From: Spirochaetales bacterium
GTDB lineage: Bacteria; Spirochaetota; Spirochaetia; Treponematales; Treponemataceae
Length of the DNA stretch: 52,582 nt
Direction: 5' to 3'
NCBI GenBank assembly: GCA_030540405.1
Contig: JAUNWH010000016.1
Location: 1 to 52,582 of the forward strand
The position numbers and the translations under genes were made by a program. The notes under the pieces are model-generated. The model was not told the DNA's origin, searched no databases, and was given only the letters and a program-made list of their open reading frames with translations. Shown one piece after another: positions 24,397 through 34,977 of the stretch (position 1 is its first letter; every line of letters begins with the position of its first letter).

Positions 24397-24582
24397 TCAT
24401 TGCGCAGTTGTTTCTTCTTCTGAATTTTTATTAGGATTTAACTTTGGATTCAAGACCCAGCTGCGCACAGTGTCCCTTGAAAGTCCGTACATTTTTGCAA
24501 GCCTTTTGTAGCCGCAAGTTCCAACCTCGTACTTTCCAACAACTTCAAGTTTAAACTCTATAGAAAATTTCTGCTTTCCCAT
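24397..24582 (-). CDS. IS3 OrfA-like helix-turn-helix protein (orphan)
   Basis: A 61-residue protein starting MGKQKFSIEFKLEVVGKYE. It carries the HTH GYKRLAKMYGLSRDTVRSWV of IS3-family OrfA transposase subunits. No OrfB or inverted repeats surround it, so it is either a remnant or a domesticated DNA-binding protein. The ATG at 24,582 is chosen because the family starts there; an upstream TTG (24,672) adds an unlikely extension. A promoter with a G9 tract in its spacer lies about 100 bp upstream, which would be unusual for a dead remnant. Confidence 0.6.
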   Translation of the reverse strand: MGKQKFSIEFKLEVVGKYEVGTCGYKRLAKMYGLSRDTVRSWVLNPKLNPNKNSEEETTAQ

Positions 24583-24684
24583 GCCTTTTGCCTGTCTGCA
24601 TTCTAGTTTAAAATCATTTTTTAATAAAGATATATTAAAAAAACTAAAGCCATACTTTAAACTTTTCCGCAAAAAGTTTAAACA

Positions 24685-24714
24685 AGATTACCCCCCCCCA
24701 GTCAATATTGTCAA
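24685..24714 (-). promoter_or_regulatory. Promoter with a G9 tract between -35 and -10
   Basis: Reading leftward: TTGACA (24709-24714), nine mixed bases, nine G (24,691-24,699) and then TAATCT (24685-24690), an 18-bp spacer. One base fewer gives 17 bp. The -10 matches consensus at only 3 of 6 positions, so promoter strength is uncertain. Confidence 0.55.
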
Positions 24715-24806
24715 GGGATTTGTTTGTATAGAACTGCCCGTACACATAAAATTCGCATACATCTTTTCTTACCGCAACAAACATCTTTCAATACAAAACC
24801 ACAAAC

Positions 24807-24946
24807 ATCTGAATATGCTATAAGAAAAAGCGCGTCAATTCGCCAAGTTGAGCGTAAATGGAATCGGACTGCGCGATTTTACAATCGCTTGCCATCGCTC
24901 AAAACGGCTCGGTTGCCGCTTTCTTTTTCTTACCACATATTCAGAT
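24807..24946. mobile_element. 140-bp MITE-like element with terminal inverted repeats
   Basis: Left end 24,807-24,833 (ATCTGAATATG...AAGAAAAAGCG) is mirrored at 24,917-24,946 with three or four changes. The interior has no ORF. No target-site duplication is obvious. Confidence 0.5.
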
Positions 24947-24962
24947 AAATTAAAAGCAGGTT

Positions 24963-25022
24963 CTTAGGGCGCAGCCCTAAGCAGTGCTGGGAAAGATAGG
25001 TGGTTTGGAGGAAAGAAAACGG
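24963..25022 (+). repeat. Hairpin plus dispersed repeat shared with 46,309-46,350
   Basis: CTTAGGGC-gca-GCCCTAAG (24,963-24,981) is followed by a stretch of about 40 bases (24,983-25,022) that occurs inverted at 46,309-46,350 with a single mismatch. No gene lies in the remainder of 24,583-25,156. Confidence 0.65.
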
Positions 25023-25156
25023 CGATACTATCGCTTCGCTTCTGAAGTAGAGGGTTGTCTTTCCTCCAAAGAATAGACAGAACAGGCCGTTTTTTATATA
25101 ATATGCTGAAATTTCTAAGGCACTTTAGCTGCCAAATTTCATTTCAAGAGGGCAAA

Positions 25157-26665
25157 ATGGCATACTTTTACGAAGAACCGTCTCACACATTCGGTGAGTA
25201 TCTGTTAATTCCCGGCTACACATCCGCAGAATGCATTCCAGAAAATGTTTCACTGAAAACACCAGTTGTAAGATTCAACAAAAAATCAGGAGAAAAACCT
25301 TCACTTTCAATGAACATTCCTTTAGTAAGCGCGGTCATGCAGTCGGTTTCTGATGACAAAATGGCAATTGCCCTTGCAAAAGAAGGCGGAATCAGCTTTA
25401 TATTCGGCTCGCAGACAATCGAGAATCAGGCAGCAATGGTTGCGCGCGTAAAATCATACAAGGCAGGTTTTGTAACTTCCGACTCAAATATCCGCCCGGA
25501 TCAGACTCTTGAAGAAGTTGTATCTTTAATAGAACAAACTGGACACAGTACAATCGCCGTAACAGACGACGGAACTGCGCACGGCAAACTTGAAGGAATT
25601 ATCACAGAGCGCGACTTTAGAATCGACCACGTTCCTGCAAATTCAAAAGTAAGCGAATACATGACGCCTTTTGCAAAGCTTGTTACAGGCAAAGACGGAA
25701 TCACTTTGAGCGCGGCAAACGACTTAATCTGGGCGCACAAAGTAAATCAGCTTCCTATAATTGATGAAAAAAATCACCTTGTTTCAATTGTATTCAGAAA
25801 AGACTTCGACAACCACGAAACTCATCCAAACGAACTCATGGACAGCAACCACAGATACATTGTTGGAGCTGGAATCAACACACGCGACTACATGGAAAGA
25901 GTTCCGGCTCTTTTAAAGGCTGGCGTTGACATTTTGTGCCTTGACTCAAGCGAAGGATATTCAGAATGGCAGGCAAGAGCTCTCCACGACATCCATGAAA
26001 AATTCGGCAAAGATGTAAAAGTTGGAGCTGGAAACGTTGTTGACCGCGAAGGCTTTATGTTCCTTGCAGAAAACGGCGCGGACTTTGTAAAAATCGGAAT
26101 CGGCGGCGGCTCAATCTGCATTACACGTGAGCAAAAAGGAATCGGACGCGGACAAGCCACTGCTACAATCGAAGTTGCAAAAGCGCGCGATGAATATTAT
26201 GCAAAGACAGGTATTTATGTTCCAATTTGTTCGGATGGCGGAATTGTCCACGACTACCACATAACGCTTGCACTTGCAATGGGCGCAGACTTTGTTATGC
26301 TCGGACGCTACTTTGCAAGATTCGATGAGTCTCCTACAAACAAGCTTATCATCAACGGAAACTACGTAAAAGAATACTGGGGAGAAGGAAGCAACAGGGC
26401 ACGCAACTGGCAGCGTTATGACCTCGGCGGAAAAAAGGGAATGGCGTTTGAAGAAGGCGTTGACTCTTATGTTCCTTATGCTGGACGCCTGCATGACAAT
26501 GTTTCGCTTTCAATGAGCAAAGTAATACATACAATGTGCAACTGCGGCGCTCTTTCAATTCCAGAGCTTCAGCAAAAGGCAAAACTTACACTTGTTTCAT
26601 CTACAACAATCAGCGAAGGAAGCGCGCACGACGTTACAGTACGCAACACTTCTATTCACAGCTGA
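25157..26665 (+). CDS. guaB: IMP dehydrogenase
   Basis: A 502-residue enzyme that oxidises IMP to XMP, the first step to GMP. CBS-pair insert at about 100-220, catalytic loop [10 protein letters not shown] with Cys321, the NAD/IMP motif [13 protein letters not shown], and the flap near [14 protein letters not shown]. The sequence is of the branch with [21 protein letters not shown], like protist-type IMPDHs, so inhibitor response may differ from bacterial type. ATG at 25,157 with AGAGGG upstream; earlier ATGs lack a ribosome-binding site. A TATAAT at about 25,097 is the likely -10. purA follows 46 bp later, giving a purine-branch-point operon. Confidence 0.95.
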   Translation: MAYFYEEPSHTFGEYLLIPGYTSAECIPENVSLKTPVVRFNKKSGEKPSLSMNIPLVSAVMQSVSDDKMAIALAKEGGISFIFGSQTIENQAAMVARVKSYKAGFVTSDSNIRPDQTLEEVVSLIEQTGHSTIAVTDDGTAHGKLEGIITERDFRIDHVPANSKVSEYMTPFAKLVTGKDGITLSAANDLIWAHKVNQLPIIDEKNHLVSIVFRKDFDNHETHPNELMDSNHRYIVGAGINTRDYMERVPALLKAGVDILCLDSSEGYSEWQARALHDIHEKFGKDVKVGAGNVVDREGFMFLAENGADFVKIGIGGGSICITREQKGIGRGQATATIEVAKARDEYYAKTGIYVPICSDGGIVHDYHITLALAMGADFVMLGRYFARFDESPTNKLIINGNYVKEYWGEGSNRARNWQRYDLGGKKGMAFEEGVDSYVPYAGRLHDNVSLSMSKVIHTMCNCGALSIPELQQKAKLTLVSSTTISEGSAHDVTVRNTSIHS

Positions 26666-26711
26666 AACTAAATTAAAAAATTCTAGGCGGAAAGCCTTGG
26701 AGGAATTATAA

Positions 26712-27938
<1,227 letters not shown>

Positions 27939-27972
27939 ACAATTACTGTCATTTTCTTGCTCAACTTATTTT

Positions 27973-28033
27973 GTCATTCCCGCACTTGATGCGGGAATCT
28001 GAAATAGATACTCCGGTAAAGCCGGAGTATGAC
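27973..28033. repeat. GTCATT...AATCT hairpin repeat pair
   Basis: Stem ATTCCCGCA-cttga-TGCGGGAAT and an inverted unit with stem ATACTCCGG-taaag-CCGGAGTAT. It lies between the convergent purA and MATE genes and may serve as a bidirectional terminator. Confidence 0.65.
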
Positions 28034-28106
28034 ATACTGTCAAGCCAGAAAATGACATAAAAGATACTTACTAGGCATCCCCATTGTCATTTGCCTAATA
28101 AACCTT

Positions 28107-29456
28107 TCACACAGCCTTTTTATACATCCAGACTTTTGACTTCCATCTAAAAATCATCAGAGTTCCGCGGAAAAGCTCATCGCACGCCATTGCAATTATA
28201 ACTCCAATAAATCCCCAGCCAAGCAAAACCGCAAAAACATAAGAAAGCAAAGTTGAAATCATCCAGTTTGAAAAGATTCCGGCACCAACAGGAAAGTGAA
28301 TGTCGCCAGAAGCCATAAGACACGGAATGATAATGACATTTATAGAACGTCCAAGCTCCAGAAAAAATGTTACCGGCATTACAGAAAGTATTATAGAAGT
28401 AATCGCCGCATCCGTGGTAAAAAACGCAATCATCTGATGACGAAAAATAAAAATCACAGTCGCAATAAAAAGGCTCACTGCGCTTCCCGACATTTGGTAG
28501 CAAAAAACATTTTTGTATGCAGTCTGCTGAAGTCCTGCGCCGCAATAATGCCCGGTCTTGATTTGAGAAGCCGTTCCTATGGAAATTGCAATCATGTAGA
28601 TAAAGCGCAAAATCGTCATAAGATAAGTGAACGCGGCAATTGCTTCTGTTCCAAATGTTGTAATTATTATCATTATAACCAGCTGCGACAAATTCCAGGA
28701 AACGCTTTCGCCGGCAGTGGGAACTCCAATTTTAAGAATCTGTCTCCATTCGCTTTTTACAATCTTGAACGGATTTTTTACTGAATATCTTGAATCTTTT
28801 AAGCAAGCGATTCTAACAGAAAGAATAATAGCTCCCGCAAACTGGCTTGCCACTGTGGAAATTGCAACGCCTTTAACGCCCAAAATCGGAAGACCAAACC
28901 AGCCATACAAAGCAAGAGCATTGCCCACAATATTTAAAGAGTTCGCAATTGCGTTTACAACCATAGCGTCTTTTGTATGTCCGTAGCTGCGCAAAATAGA
29001 AGACTGAACAATAGAGATTCCGCTGAAAACAGAAAATGCTGAATAAATAAAAGCGTACTGGCTTGCAAACAACCGCACTTCATCGTCAATGTTGTATTTT
29101 TTTAGAATCTGCGGAATTAAAAACGCAAATGCAAGTCCAAAAAACAAGCCGAACACAATGACCATCTGCAATGCCGTCCGGGAAATTTTCTTAGCTTTTT
29201 CAACCTGCCCTGCTCCCAAAAAGTTTGTAAGGGAAATTGTCGCGCCGTTTGGAATCACTTGCAGCAAGACAAGAAGAAACCAAGTGTACTGGGTTATAAG
29301 ACCGACAGCCGCAACAGCCTTGTCTGAATATCCAGACAACATAAAAACATCAATGCTGGAAAATGCAAGAAAAAGAAGATTTTCAATTACAAGCGGATAA
29401 GCGATTTTTCTAAGCGGAGTATCGTTTACTTTGTCAATAAGTTTTTCTTGAGCCAT
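28107..29456 (-). CDS. MATE-family efflux transporter
   Basis: A 449-residue protein with about twelve membrane segments in two MatE halves (TPLRKIAYPLVIENLLFLAFSSIDVFMLSGYSDKAVAAVGL at the start). GAGGTG precedes the ATG. It is the last of four minus-strand genes (prs, FGGY kinase, HAD phosphatase, this gene). The 45-bp gap to the HAD gene suggests co-transcription, possibly to export a nucleoside or sugar by-product, but drug export is equally possible. Confidence 0.92.
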   Translation of the reverse strand: MAQEKLIDKVNDTPLRKIAYPLVIENLLFLAFSSIDVFMLSGYSDKAVAAVGLITQYTWFLLVLLQVIPNGATISLTNFLGAGQVEKAKKISRTALQMVIVFGLFFGLAFAFLIPQILKKYNIDDEVRLFASQYAFIYSAFSVFSGISIVQSSILRSYGHTKDAMVVNAIANSLNIVGNALALYGWFGLPILGVKGVAISTVASQFAGAIILSVRIACLKDSRYSVKNPFKIVKSEWRQILKIGVPTAGESVSWNLSQLVIMIIITTFGTEAIAAFTYLMTILRFIYMIAISIGTASQIKTGHYCGAGLQQTAYKNVFCYQMSGSAVSLFIATVIFIFRHQMIAFFTTDAAITSIILSVMPVTFFLELGRSINVIIIPCLMASGDIHFPVGAGIFSNWMISTLLSYVFAVLLGWGFIGVIIAMACDELFRGTLMIFRWKSKVWMYKKAV

Positions 29457-29501
29457 AAAACACCTCGAAGTTCAAACTTATACAGCAAAGAATTTTTTTA
29501 G

Positions 29502-30158
29502 TCAATAGATTTTATTAGAGATTTCGTCAAGGATTTTTACTACATCCTGCGCGCCGTCTACAAGTATTCCGCCCATGCCAAGCTCAAGCGGAAGCGCAAT
29601 GTCTATGTCAAATCTGTCGCCCACAGAAACGCACTCGCTGAATTCACTTGAAGTCTTTTTTGCGGCAAGCTCAAGCATTTCCTTTGCGGGCTTAGACTTC
29701 ATGCAAGTATCAAGTCCAATCACATCTGGGATAAGATCTGAAATTCCAACTGCCGCCAAAGTTCTTCTTGCGGCTTTTACAGGATTGTTGGTAACGCAAA
29801 TTAAGTTAAAGGACTTTTTTAATTCACCAAGAAATTCTTTTAGCTTTAAATCCGGCGAAAGAAATTTTTCCGGCTGCAAAAGCTCATTGCGCCATTTTAT
29901 GCTAGTTTCAATATCCACGCCGAACGCAGGAAAAGTGTTTCCCAAGCTGATTTTTTTTCCGCCGTGTTCCGTGCTCCATTTTTTTCTGTAGTCTTCAATC
30001 ATGCTTCTTGCGGAATCTTCGGAAATGCCGTTTATGTGCGCGTAATGCCGAATCTGAACATCAACCTGCTCCACAACAAATTCCGGGCTTGTATAAAGAG
30101 TTCCGTCAATGTCAAAAATAAAAGTTTTAATTTTCCTAGGAATTGAATAAAGCTTCAC
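29502..30158 (-). CDS. HAD-superfamily phosphatase (phosphoglycolate/nucleotidase-like)
   Basis: A 218-residue protein. Motif I FIFDIDGTLYTS (nucleophile Asp), motif II LICVTNNPVKAA, motif III K in SKPAKEML, and motif IV SVGDRFDIDIALPLELGMGGILV are all present, with an all-helical cap at about 20-90 (type C1). Such enzymes dephosphorylate small sugar or nucleoside phosphates. The start is GTG at 30,156-30,158 with AAAGG upstream, 14 bases after the kinase stop. Linked to the carbohydrate kinase and PRPP synthetase genes, so a pentose- or nucleoside-phosphate substrate is plausible. Confidence 0.87.
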   Translation of the reverse strand: MKLYSIPRKIKTFIFDIDGTLYTSPEFVVEQVDVQIRHYAHINGISEDSARSMIEDYRKKWSTEHGGKKISLGNTFPAFGVDIETSIKWRNELLQPEKFLSPDLKLKEFLGELKKSFNLICVTNNPVKAARRTLAAVGISDLIPDVIGLDTCMKSKPAKEMLELAAKKTSSEFSECVSVGDRFDIDIALPLELGMGGILVDGAQDVVKILDEISNKIY

Positions 30159-30172
30159 GTGCGCCCAAACCT

Positions 30173-31411
30173 TTAGTAGTTCTGCGGATAAAAAGTTTCC
30201 GCCTTGGAAAACAAGGATTCAGATGCGCAAACCAAACTAGGAAAAACTTTCAACGCTGTAAATGCAAACGCGGCATCTCCCAAAAGCTCCGCGTCAGGAC
30301 AAGAAGGAACTGAAATTTTCATTCCAGTTATGTCGGCTTTCATCTGATTCCAAAGCGCGCTTTTTGCCTGGCCGCCTGCAACACGCATTTCATCAGGAAA
30401 CGGAATTCCTTTTTTTGCAGCGGCATCTTTTAAAATTCCAAGCGCATCCTTTAAATTCAGCGCAGTCTGAATCATAAGATATTTGCCTTGATCTAAAGAA
30501 GCATTTGTTCCGTCGCTTCCTATTATCTCCTGAACAAGAACCGAATATTCAATTTGGCTTCCAAGCTCGCGTTCAATTTTCAATTTAAAAGAATCAAACT
30601 TCGAGCCTGAATCAGGAAGCAAAACAGAAGCATTCCAAAGTTCCGGAACAACAGAAGGAAGCGTGCGGATTTTTTCACCTTCAAGAGGAACAGCCGTGCA
30701 GAAGTTAAGACCTTCGCTTGAACCTGCCCTGTCGCACAAAACGCCCGGCTTTACAGTCGCAGTGCCAACAAGCGCAGAAATAAAATCAGGAGCGCCGCAA
30801 AAAACAGGAAGTCCTTCTTTTATTCCAAATTCTTCCGCGCCCAAAAATGAAGATGCTTTTCTTGAAAGTCCTGCAAGCTTGTGCGAAGGCTCTGCAAATA
30901 AAGGAAGCTTATTTATTTCATCAGCTGAAAATCCGCTTTCCAAAAGAAGCTGCTTGTTCCAATATGCGGATTCAAATCTTTTTTCAGGAAGAATTGTGCA
31001 AGACTCCCCGGTAAGAAGCCAAAGAAAATATTCAGGGCCGCTGTAGACTAACTCGTTTTTTTTCCACACATCAGGGAACTTGTCTTTAAATGCAAGCAGG
31101 CGCGGAATAAAAAGAGAACTGGATTTTAACTGAACAACTTTTTCGTTCCACAAAAGAGTTTCGCCGGACTGGGCAACAAGTGTAGGTCCGTTTCCGCTCA
31201 CGCAGATTCCACATGGACGAATTTCTGGCGACTGGGAAACTAAATCCTGCAAAGCATTTTGAAAAGCAGGAAGCCATTCCTTTGAAGCGTGCTCCGTGTT
31301 GCAAAGCAAAAATGGACGGCGGCTGAACGCATAGATTTTTCCTTTTTCAGAAACAAAGGCAGCCTTTAAAGAAGATGTTCCAATATCAACGGCAAGAACG
31401 GTTTGTTCCAT
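30173..31411 (-). CDS. FGGY-family carbohydrate kinase
   Basis: A 412-residue protein of the sugar-kinase/actin fold. VLAVDIGTSSLKAAFV is the phosphate-1 loop, GICVSGNGPTLVAQ the N-terminal domain signature, GAPDFISALVGT the substrate region, and RVAGGQAKSALWNQMKADITG the C-terminal FGGY signature. It lacks about 80 residues relative to full-length xylulokinases, so may be a distinct subgroup. ATG at 31,409-31,411; a longer frame upstream begins in a hydrophobic, unlikely stretch. Predicted to phosphorylate a pentose or polyol feeding PRPP or central metabolism. Confidence 0.85.
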   Translation of the reverse strand: MEQTVLAVDIGTSSLKAAFVSEKGKIYAFSRRPFLLCNTEHASKEWLPAFQNALQDLVSQSPEIRPCGICVSGNGPTLVAQSGETLLWNEKVVQLKSSSLFIPRLLAFKDKFPDVWKKNELVYSGPEYFLWLLTGESCTILPEKRFESAYWNKQLLLESGFSADEINKLPLFAEPSHKLAGLSRKASSFLGAEEFGIKEGLPVFCGAPDFISALVGTATVKPGVLCDRAGSSEGLNFCTAVPLEGEKIRTLPSVVPELWNASVLLPDSGSKFDSFKLKIERELGSQIEYSVLVQEIIGSDGTNASLDQGKYLMIQTALNLKDALGILKDAAAKKGIPFPDEMRVAGGQAKSALWNQMKADITGMKISVPSCPDAELLGDAAFAFTALKVFPSLVCASESLFSKAETFYPQNY

Positions 31412-31493
31412 AAAAAACAATTTTCCAAAAACAATAACGGCATACAACTTTTACAGAAATAATTAATCAAAAAGAAATATGCCGTTTAGAATA

Positions 31494-32747
31494 TCACTCG
31501 CTTTTTTCAGCTAGAGTTGAAACTTTTATAAGCTTGTCTATGATTGTGCGGTTGTCAAGCAAGTCGCTCAAAGACTGGTCATGGTGAAGCCTTGTAATTA
31601 CGTTTGCAAAAAGACCAGAAACATTTGTGCTGATGTACCATTCGCGCTTTAAAAGCTCCTCATGGTAAACCGCATTAGTTCCAATTATTCTATAGAACAG
31701 ACCCTTGCTGTACGCCTCGTCAAACTGCTCAATCGCGTTTCCTGTAAAGAACGGAAGGCTGATTGCGGCAATAACTTTTGTCGCGCCCTGCTCATGCAAA
31801 AATCCCATTGCCTTGAGCAAAGTTCCGCCTGTGCCAAGCATATCGTCTGCAAGGAAAGCAACTTTTCCCTTAACATCTCCCAAAAGCTTTATGCTCTTGA
31901 TGTTTGTGTTTTTTGCATCCTGAGTAACAATTGAATAGTCGCGCTCTTTGTAAATCATGGCAAGAGGCTTTTTTAGTCCAGTCGCATAGAATTTATTGCG
32001 GTCAATTGCTCCAGTGTCCGGGCTTACAACAACAAGATCTTCTTTTGTAAGATCAACTACACGTGCAAGCTCGCGGATAATCTGGTAAGAAGCATGAAGA
32101 TTTTCGCAGTGAGTATGGGCAAAAGCATTTACAATTTCGCGTGAATGAAGGTCAAGCGTGATAATACGCTTAACTTCCATCATTTCATAAATGTGTCCCA
32201 AAAGAGCGGCTGTAAGACCTTCGCGGCTCTTCTTTTTATGCTGACGGCTGTAAGGATAAGCAGGCAAAACCAAAGTAATCTGCCGCGCTCCAGCCTGACG
32301 CACAGCATCGATTGTAACAAGAAGGCTCATAACGTGGTCGTTTACGCTTAGACTAAGAACATTTTTTCCGTCGTTAAGAGCAAGCTTTTCGTGGTTTTCA
32401 ACATCCTGAAAAATATAAACATCTTTTCCGCGGATGCAATCCAAAAGTTCTGTCTTGAATTCTCCGTTTGCAAAATATGTGAACCTTGCGTTGACCTTAA
32501 AAAACGGCGCGCGGTATTTGTCTGTTACACCACGAATGCAAAGATCGCTAGTTTCAATATCATTCTTCAAGTTAATCTGCTGAACGATATTTTCCTTTTC
32601 AAGTCCATAGCGTTTTGAAATAACATCGCTCTTCAAAGAAAAACGGTGCTTGTACATGTGGCGCAAATGTGTGATGACTTCGTTGGCGAAAGATTCTCCG
32701 CCCGGACACGCTACAACAGCAAGATCAGTTGGCTCAGAATACGGCAT
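31494..32747 (-). CDS. prs: Ribose-phosphate pyrophosphokinase (PRPP synthetase), long form
   Basis: A 417-residue protein. The core has the divalent-metal DLHSREI region, VVSPDTGAIDRNKFYATG and the PRPP loop ADDMLGTGGTLLKA. The N-terminal extension of about 90 residues and insertions make it longer than the usual 310-320, as seen in spirochaetes. It makes PRPP from ribose 5-phosphate and ATP for purines, pyrimidines and nucleotide salvage, fitting the guaB-purA genes nearby. The first gene of a probable four-gene minus-strand unit. Confidence 0.92.
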   Translation of the reverse strand: MPYSEPTDLAVVACPGGESFANEVITHLRHMYKHRFSLKSDVISKRYGLEKENIVQQINLKNDIETSDLCIRGVTDKYRAPFFKVNARFTYFANGEFKTELLDCIRGKDVYIFQDVENHEKLALNDGKNVLSLSVNDHVMSLLVTIDAVRQAGARQITLVLPAYPYSRQHKKKSREGLTAALLGHIYEMMEVKRIITLDLHSREIVNAFAHTHCENLHASYQIIRELARVVDLTKEDLVVVSPDTGAIDRNKFYATGLKKPLAMIYKERDYSIVTQDAKNTNIKSIKLLGDVKGKVAFLADDMLGTGGTLLKAMGFLHEQGATKVIAAISLPFFTGNAIEQFDEAYSKGLFYRIIGTNAVYHEELLKREWYISTNVSGLFANVITRLHHDQSLSDLLDNRTIIDKLIKVSTLAEKSE

Positions 32748-32864
32748 TATTCTTACCCCTTATTTAGATTTTTTTGAAAGCAGAAGATTTAAGTAGAACT
32801 TTTACGCATATAATACCGTTTTATGGAACATAGGTCAATTAAGACGAATTTGTTAACCATAACA

Positions 32865-32891
32865 GATTCCCTTGTCAAGCAAGGGAATGAC
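32865..32891. repeat. GTCATT-family hairpin repeat
   Basis: Stem GATTCCCTTG-tcaag-CAAGGGAATG, followed by a partly diverged second unit ending near 32,914. The 32,748-33,020 gap contains no gene. Confidence 0.55.
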
Positions 32892-33020
32892 AAAGGAATC
32901 AAGCAAGGAAATGACACAAACCAAACTTTTTTAACTTTTTTTGCCGTTTAAGTTGTCATTTCAAATAAACTCACTATAATTATGGATATACAACCAAATT
33001 CTATTTTTTAAGGAAACAAA

Positions 33021-34630
33021 ATGAAAATTAACATTCACTTCACTCCCCCCCCCGTGTGGCAGTAGCCTACGTTCTGGCTTTTAGCCTTTTCCTTTGCACT
33101 GGCTGCATGACCGAAGCTGACAGTGGCTCTTCTGACGATGACAGCGGACAAGTAACAACGCCTGTAGAAAATCCTTCTAATTCCGGCACTTCCAGCGGAA
33201 ACGGAAGCGGCTCAAACGCAAATCCTTCAAATCCAAGCAACCCGGACAGCGGAAGCACAAAAATCTCCTACACAATAACATTCGCTCCTAACGGCGGAGA
33301 GGGAACTCTTCCTGCCAACATCACGGCAAAATCCGGCGAGGAAATCACGTTGCCATCTGCGGAACTTGCACGGACAGGCTACGACTTCAAGGGCTGGTGC
33401 ACGACTTCGGACGGAAAAGGCACAACATACGAGGCAGGCTCAGCTGCAAAGGACCTGACGGCGGAAAACAGCGCGACCGTAACGCTCTACGCAAAATGGG
33501 TTTTGCAGGGCAACTGGTCTATAAGCTATGTTCTGAACGACGACGAGACTACCCCGGCGCAGAACGCAGAATCAAATCCGGCTGAATACAACATCGAAAG
33601 CGCGGTAACGCTTGCCGACCCTGAACGCAGCTTTTACGAGTTTGCAGGCTGGTACGGCAATGCGGATTTTTCCGGCGACAAGTTGACCGGCTGGAACGCA
33701 GGCGTAAAAACAGGAGACATCACTCTTTATGCAAAATGGACGCTGACCGCCGCAGGTGCTCCGGGGCTGATTCGAGCTCTTCCAGATGACGGAGAAACGC
33801 ACACGGTTTCCATAAGCGGCGATATGACAGCCGATGATTTTACCGCTCTAAAAGAAGTATTGTATGGAAAAAAAGTCTGCTTGGATTTAAGTGCTACAAC
33901 CATTACAGAGATACCTTCCAACGCATTCAGCAATGCATCTAATGATTGCAGAGGTCTTGCAGGAATCGTACTTCCGGCATCTGTTGAAAAAATAGGTAAC
34001 AAGGCGTTTTATAAGTCGGAACTGGAAACCGTAATTATCCCAAAATCAGACACGGCGGTAACAATTGGTGCAAATGCTTTTGCTAGTTCAGAATTAAAAA
34101 GCATTGCGATTCCCGGTAATGTAAAGGCTATATCGACCTACGCATTTTCGTCTTGCCAAAAACTTGCCAGCGTTGTAATTGAAGAAGGTGTACAGTCCAT
34201 CGAAAACCAAGCTTTTTCCAATTGCAGAGTTCTTAAGTCTGTAACAATTCCAAGTACTGTAATTGAAATAGGTCAGTATGCTTTTATAGGATGCAATGCG
34301 CTTGAAAGTACTGTAGTTAACTCAAAAACAACTGGTGACTCTATGTTTCATCAGTGCACCGCATTGAAGGAAGTTACGTTAGGAACTGAAGTTAAAACAC
34401 TTACAGGTTATACATTTAGTTATTGTTCCAGCCTTGAAACCGTGAATATTCTGACAAATGAGCTTTCTATAGGAGATTGTGCTTTTTATGAGTGTACAGT
34501 CTTAAAAAACGTCCGTATAGCGGGTTCTGAAACTGACTGTAAAATAACATCGAGTTCTTTGGCCGGTGGTAACAACAGTTTTGATTCCGCAGAAAAAATC
34601 TACAACTATGATTTCAGCCAGAGCAACTAG
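33021..34630 (+). pseudogene. Phase-variable lipoprotein with InlB-type and BspA-like repeats, out of frame at C9
   Basis: The ATG at 33,021 (SD AAGGA) runs eight codons into nine C at 33,045-33,053; with nine the frame stops at once. Ten (or seven) would continue as PPPRVAVAYVLAFSLFLCTGC, a signal peptide with a relaxed lipobox. A Ser/Gly-rich linker follows, then two InlB B-repeat/Listeria-Bacteroides units (about 70-145 and 150-225, ending LYAKW), then a BspA-like leucine-rich repeat block (IPSNAFSNASN..., KAISTYAFSSCQKLASVVIEEGVQSI...). Such proteins bind host or microbial surfaces. A GTG at 33,056 could start the open frame but would lack the normal signal N-terminus. Read as OFF in this sequence. 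Confidence 0.8.
33045..33053 (+). repeat. Homopolymeric C9 tract in the lipoprotein signal peptide
   Basis: Nine C after ATG plus seven codons. C10 or C7 would bring the lipoprotein into frame. Confidence 0.8.
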
Positions 34631-34639
34631 CCTCTATAA

Positions 34640-34740
34640 TTGCCGGGCATAGACCCGGCAATCCTATGCCGAGATTCCCGTGTCGGAGCACGGGAATGAC
34701 AAAACGCCCTGTCATTGTCGGACTTGACCCGCGATGTTTG
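34640..34740. repeat. GTCATT-family hairpin repeats, two diverged units
   Basis: Stems TTGCCGGG...CCCGGCAA, ATTCCCGTG-tcggag-CACGGGAAT and a half unit GTCATTGTCGGACTTGACCCG. They fill the start of the 34,631-34,977 gap. Confidence 0.6.
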
Positions 34741-34799
34741 CGAAGCAAACTCGGTTGACAATCTCCTGTCCTTGTGGCAATTTTTCAGCATAAAAATCC

Positions 34800-34900
34800 C
34801 TTGAAGTTCCTTGCTTTCTGGAGTATCTTTAGAACTTGAACTGCGAAGTTGACAAATCAACTGGCTTGAAGTTCCTTGCTTTCTGGAGTATCTTTAGAAC
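34800..34900. CRISPR. Minimal CRISPR-like array: two identical 36-bp repeats, one 29-bp spacer
   Basis: Positions 34,800-34,835 and 34,865-34,900 are identical over all 36 bases and diverge at once on both sides; the intervening 29 bases are unrelated to them. Repeat length and spacer length fit type II-like arrays (36/30). No cas gene is in the window. It may be the stub of an old array or an independent short duplication. Confidence 0.5.
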
Positions 34901-34977
34901 ACAGAAAATTCCTTATGAAAATCCTTGAGCAAAACAGAAACCGCAAAACATTCCGCTGAATTTGCGAGGAACAGAAA

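Noticed and set aside
24397..24672. Complete IS3 element
   Set aside because: No OrfB, no terminal inverted repeats, no target duplication.
25023..25156. Purine riboswitch before guaB
   Set aside because: I see a -10 and a short leader but no three-way-junction aptamer.
33056..34630. Lipoprotein starting at GTG 33,056 as the normal form
   Set aside because: The ATG with a ribosome-binding site at 33,021 and the C9 tract give a better signal peptide when in frame.
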